Assembly: GCA_937934775.1 (NCBI GenBank)
Contig: CALGYL010000243.1
Span: 1 to 14,478 of the forward strand
Source of the DNA: an uncultured Clostridia bacterium
GTDB taxonomy: Bacteria > Bacillota > Clostridia > Christensenellales > Aristaeellaceae
DNA length: 14,478 nt
Reading direction: 5' to 3'
The notes beneath the pieces were generated by a model. That model ran no database searches. It had not been told where the DNA came from and worked only from the letters and a program-made list of their open reading frames with translations. The stretch's first letter is position 1. Each line of letters starts with the position of its first letter. Below, in pieces: positions 11,776 through 14,478 of this stretch. Made by a program: the position numbers and the translations under genes.

Positions 11776-12348
11776 CTAATCGATGGTCGAAATGGCGTCA
11801 AAGGGCCACAGCCTCAGATGGACCTTGCCCAGGATCGCGCCTTTCTCCGGAATGCCGAACTGCACCCACGGCCCGGCCTCAACGGGACCTACGGCGCGGC
11901 TGTCCAGCGAGACGGGCCGGTTGTCGCCCATCACAAAGTATGCCCCTTCGGGGATTTGATACGCATCCATTGAATCGCTGCTTTTATGGGTGAGGTAAGG
12001 TTCGTCCAGCGCCTTGCCGTTGATAAAGACGATGCCCGATTTGATCTCGATCATCTCGCCCGGAAGGCCGATGACCCTCTTCACGCAGTAATGGTCCGCG
12101 CCCGGATAGGTGCAGATGATCACTTCGCCGCGGTTGTAGCCAAAAAGCTTGCCGTCGATGATGGTGGCGGCCAGCCGATCGCCGTCCTGCAGGGTTTCCA
12201 GCATCGATTCGCCGTCCACCCGGATCATCGTAAACAGGAAGGTGCGTACGATGGCGACGATGATCAGCGCGATCACAATAGATTTGACCCACTCCATGAT
12301 TTCCTTCTTCGCGTCCTTCTTGGGCGCGGCGGCCGGCGTCTGGCTCAT
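11776..12348 (-). CDS. lepB: Signal peptidase I, catalytically intact (second of three in tandem)
   Basis: A 190-residue type I signal peptidase with a single membrane helix (about 20-40, WVKSIVIALIIVAIVRTFLF), catalytic Ser48 in IRVDGESMLETL, catalytic Lys90 in YCVKRVIGLPGE, and MGDNRPVSLDSRAVG. All conserved boxes are present and the length is typical for Gram-positive enzymes. ATG 12348 is chosen because the protein then has a short basic N-terminus right before the helix; the in-frame ATG at 12399 would overlap the previous gene by 19 bases. The Shine-Dalgarno (aaagg) sits 12 bases upstream of 12348, longer than ideal, so the start is less certain than the identity. It may share or divide substrates with the third paralogue. 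Confidence 0.93.
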   Translation of the reverse strand: MSQTPAAAPKKDAKKEIMEWVKSIVIALIIVAIVRTFLFTMIRVDGESMLETLQDGDRLAATIIDGKLFGYNRGEVIICTYPGADHYCVKRVIGLPGEMIEIKSGIVFINGKALDEPYLTHKSSDSMDAYQIPEGAYFVMGDNRPVSLDSRAVGPVEAGPWVQFGIPEKGAILGKVHLRLWPFDAISTID

Positions 12349-12380
12349 GACTCGATACGACCTTTCCGAATTTGCAGTTA

Positions 12381-13433
12381 TTATTGGACGGAGCCCCAAT
12401 CGGTCAGCGGCCAGACGATGAAGTCCACCTTGCCGATGATGAGGCTGCGGGTATTCTTGATCAGGCCAAAGGAGCGGCTGTCGTCGGTAATGGCGCGGTT
12501 GTCGCTCATCACAAAGTAACCGCCGTCGGGGATGGTGGTCAGCGGATAATCTCCGCCGCTCTTTTCCGAGACGTAGGTTTCGTCCAGCGGCTGGTCGTTG
12601 ATGTAGGTGACGCCGCCCTTGATCTCGATGGTCTCGCCCGGCAGCGCGACCACGCGGCGGATCAGCACGCCGTCGGGGGAATTGACCGCCACGATGTCTC
12701 CCCGCGCGGGCTTGGCGGAGTAATAGACGTTCTTCTTCACCAGCGAGACCTCGCCCTGGGCCAGGGTACCCTTCATCGCGTCGCCGCGCACGGTGATCAT
12801 CTCAAACCCAAAGGTTCGAACGCCAAAGCCGATCAGAAGCGCCAGAACGATGGCGATGGCCCAGTACAAAAGCGGGCTCACGCCGCCGGATTTTTTCTTT
12901 TTCCTGCGGACGGTCCTGGGCGGGGCTTTCCGCGCGGGCCGGTCGTAGGCGTCGAAAGCGTCGCGGCGCGGCGGACTCATCCGATCAACGGGCCGGGGAC
13001 TCTGCGCCCGGGTCTTTCTGCGCACGGGCAGTTCCTCGTCGTAGCCGCGTGCGGCGCGTAACGGGAAGTCGTCGTCCAGCGCACGGGGCTTCCGCGCGGA
13101 CCGGACGTCGTCCTGATAGCCGCCTTTGCGGACCGGACGATCCTCATAGGTCATATTGGAACGAACGGGGTGGAGGGGACCTCCTTTGCGGAAGCCGTCG
13201 TCCTCAAAGGGAAGCTCCGCCGCGCGCCCCTTCTGGGCGCGGACAGGCTTTGCCGCGCTCCGGGCGGGCTTCTTCGCCTCGTAGAAGTCGTCTTCGTCGA
13301 GGAAGCTGAATTCCTCCGGACGGGCAGACTTGCCCTTCTTCACCGGACGCTCATCCCAGTCCGCCGGGGCGTAGTCTCTTCCGGAAGTCTTTCCCGCGCC
13401 AGCCGGGCGTCGGCCCGCCTTTTGCTTGTTCAT
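12381..13433 (-). CDS. Predicted inactive signal peptidase I paralogue with a long charged N-terminal extension
   Basis: A 350-residue protein. Residues 1-183 are rich in Arg, Lys, Asp, Pro and Gly and look disordered, with a recurring RPV(K/R)KG motif near 29-34 and 99-104. A membrane helix follows (about 188-206), then a signal peptidase I fold: ITVRGDAMKGTL, VLIRRVVALPGE, VMSDNRAITDDSRSFG. The catalytic Ser is replaced by Ala219 (codon GCG at 12777-12779) and the catalytic Lys by Arg259; box E has Ser310 where the two neighbours have Gly. The fold is otherwise well kept, so the protein is most likely stable but not proteolytic. It overlaps the DUF951 gene by 4 bases (ATGA) and ends 32 bases before the active paralogue. 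Precedents are S. aureus SpsA and the pilus-linked SipA of streptococci, both lacking the dyad; whether it plays a similar scaffold role is inference. Confidence 0.93.
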   Translation of the reverse strand: MNKQKAGRRPAGAGKTSGRDYAPADWDERPVKKGKSARPEEFSFLDEDDFYEAKKPARSAAKPVRAQKGRAAELPFEDDGFRKGGPLHPVRSNMTYEDRPVRKGGYQDDVRSARKPRALDDDFPLRAARGYDEELPVRRKTRAQSPRPVDRMSPPRRDAFDAYDRPARKAPPRTVRRKKKKSGGVSPLLYWAIAIVLALLIGFGVRTFGFEMITVRGDAMKGTLAQGEVSLVKKNVYYSAKPARGDIVAVNSPDGVLIRRVVALPGETIEIKGGVTYINDQPLDETYVSEKSGGDYPLTTIPDGGYFVMSDNRAITDDSRSFGLIKNTRSLIIGKVDFIVWPLTDWGSVQ

Positions 13434-13630
13434 TCGTTACTGTCCTCCTCGGCCCGGCTTAGGATCTTCTTCAGCCGCTTTTCAAACACCGGACGATCGA
13501 GCATGACGATGCGCCCGCAACCTGTGCAGCGAATCTTGATGTCCGCGCCGACGCGAATCACCGTCCACTCATCGCTGCCACAGGGATGGGGCTTGCGCAT
13601 TTTCACCTGGTCGCCCAGCCGGATGTCCAC
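13430..13630 (-). CDS. DUF951 family small protein
   Basis: A 66-residue protein of the DUF951 family, widespread in Bacillota and of unknown function. The family pattern is visible as LGDQVKMRKPHPCGSDEW, IRVGADIKIRCTGCGR and MLDRPVFEKRLKKIL. Cys17, Cys35 and Cys38 could bind a metal (a CTGC pair plus a lone Cys). It starts at GTG 13630 with an AAGG site 7 bases before it, which lies within the last codons of the upstream gene. The stop overlaps the start of the inactive signal peptidase by 4 bases, and the gap to the upstream gene is 4 bases, so it is a middle cistron of the operon. Confidence 0.9.
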   Translation of the reverse strand: MDIRLGDQVKMRKPHPCGSDEWTVIRVGADIKIRCTGCGRIVMLDRPVFEKRLKKILSRAEEDSNE

Positions 13631-13634
13631 GTTT

Positions 13635-14198
13635 TTACCTTAGCGAGCAGGCCATGCCAGACTCGCTTGCGCACCGCATGCCCGCCTCGATGGCGCGGCG
13701 GTTGATCTCCATCAGCTTTTCCTTGCCGCTGCCCATCTTGTGGCGGAGCGCGTCCATCAGAAGGTCTACATCAAAGGTGCAGGTCAGCCCGGCGTAGGCG
13801 CCTAGCATGGCCATGTTGGAAGCGCGCAGGTCGCCCGCCTGGTCGGCAATCTCGCTGCAGGGCACCGCAACGGCGCGGATGTCCCCGCGGGTGGGCTTTT
13901 CATCGATCAGGCTGGAGTTATAGAGCAACGCTCCGCCCGATTTGACGGACTTTTCAAACAGAAGCATGGAAGGCTTGTTCATGGCGATCACCACGTCCGG
14001 CTCCTCCACCTTGGGGCTGCCCACCGGTTCATCCGAGAGGACCACGGTGCAGTTGGCACTGCCGCCCCGCATCTCCGGGCCGTAGGAGGGCATCCAGGAA
14101 ACCTCCTTGCCGTCCAGCATGCCGGAGTAGGCGATCAGCTGACCGATTAAAAGAACCCCCTGGCCGCCGAACCCGGCGACGATCAGGCCTGTTTCCAT
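13635..14198 (-). CDS. 2-oxoacid:ferredoxin oxidoreductase, gamma subunit (KorC/VorC/PorG type)
   Basis: A 187-residue gamma subunit of a ferredoxin-dependent 2-oxoacid oxidoreductase, which decarboxylates a 2-oxoacid to its acyl-CoA and reduces ferredoxin. The family signature is at the N-terminus (LIVAGFGGQGVLLIGQLIA) followed by SWMPSYGPEMRGGSANCTVV and DVVIAMNKPS. The length fits the stand-alone gamma subunit. ATG 14198 is chosen with ggagg 10 bases upstream; a longer frame to 14261 overlaps the beta-subunit gene and adds no family residues. It lies 2 bases after the beta-subunit stop, as expected for a complex. The 2-oxoacid (2-oxoglutarate, branched-chain or pyruvate) cannot be decided from this piece. 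Confidence 0.93.
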   Translation of the reverse strand: METGLIVAGFGGQGVLLIGQLIAYSGMLDGKEVSWMPSYGPEMRGGSANCTVVLSDEPVGSPKVEEPDVVIAMNKPSMLLFEKSVKSGGALLYNSSLIDEKPTRGDIRAVAVPCSEIADQAGDLRASNMAMLGAYAGLTCTFDVDLLMDALRHKMGSGKEKLMEINRRAIEAGMRCASESGMACSLR

Positions 14199-14200
14199 GT

Positions 14201-14478
14201 TCAGGTGACCTCCTTGTACACGCCCAGCGGGTACTGGGGGATCATGTTGGCCTCCAGCCACTTGAGGGCTTCCACCGGCGACAGGCCCCAGTTGGTGGGG
14301 CAGGTGGAGAGTACCTCCACCATCGTGAAGCCGCGTCCCTCCAGCTGATACTTGAACGCCTTTTTGATCGCCTTGCCCGCCGCCAGTACGTGCTTCACAT
14401 CGTGGACGCTGACCCGCTCGATCAGCGCCGGGCCGTCCAGCGTCGCCAGCATTTCGGAGACGCGGATGGGGTTCCCGG
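14201..14478 (-). CDS. 2-oxoacid:ferredoxin oxidoreductase, beta subunit, C-terminal part
   Basis: The last ~91 codons of a gene that starts beyond the window; the frame is open to base 14476. The visible sequence GNPIRVSEMLATLDGPALIE, then FTMVEVLSTCPTNWGLSPVE and QYPLGVYKE, is that of the C-terminus of the thiamine-diphosphate-binding beta subunit of KorB/VorB type enzymes; the CPTNW block is characteristic. It is followed after 2 bases by the gamma subunit. The alpha and ferredoxin-like subunits would be expected upstream (higher coordinates), outside the window. Confidence 0.9.
   Translation of the reverse strand, partial: GNPIRVSEMLATLDGPALIERVSVHDVKHVLAAGKAIKKAFKYQLEGRGFTMVEVLSTCPTNWGLSPVEALKWLEANMIPQYPLGVYKEVT

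Overview
The window looks like chromosome from a GC-rich, Gram-positive anaerobe, most likely a gut-type clostridium (Bacillota). The basis is strong Shine-Dalgarno sites before nearly every gene, signal peptidases with a single N-terminal membrane anchor, a DUF951 protein, secreted proteins built from Big_2 (bacterial Ig-like) repeats, 2-oxoacid:ferredoxin oxidoreductase subunits and a Fe-S aldo/keto reductase. This is inference from gene content; no marker gene fixes the taxon.

Layout. Bases 1-1422 (+) are the 3' end of a bacterial microcompartment (BMC) locus: the tail of an unidentified gene, then four consecutive EutN/CcmL-type pentamer genes. A roughly 490-base gap follows, ending in a perfect TATAAT promoter that drives a small secreted Big_2 protein (1915-2676, +), which closes with a very strong terminator. 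On the minus strand, an AI-2E family membrane protein (3967-5319) and a ferredoxin-domain aldo/keto reductase (2861-3970) overlap by 4 bases. Divergent from them is a 668-residue secreted caspase-like protein (5537-7543, +) with a His/Cys dyad, an EF-hand-like loop and three Ig-like repeats. Next come an AraC-family regulator with an effector-binding domain (7690-8586, +) and a GNAT acetyltransferase (8985-9623, +), each with a recognisable promoter. A ferritin-like/VIT fusion membrane protein (10025-10888) lies on the minus strand.

The right end is a tightly packed minus-strand operon read from 14478 downward: 2-oxoacid oxidoreductase beta (partial) and gamma subunits, DUF951, then three signal peptidase I paralogues in a row. 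The first of the three (12381-13433) has lost both catalytic residues (Ser to Ala, Lys to Arg) and carries a highly charged N-terminal extension of about 180 residues. The next two keep an intact Ser/Lys dyad. This pairing of one predicted-dead and two predicted-active signal peptidases is the most interesting coding feature.

The intergenic regions are rich in structured repeats: a 22-base sequence in inverted copies about 5.8 kb apart, a perfect 16-bp-stem hairpin, a 188-bp element with matching inverted ends that seems to sit inside another repeat, and a cluster of GC hairpins. These look like non-autonomous or REP-type repeats. No tRNA, rRNA, CRISPR array, transposase or phage gene was seen.
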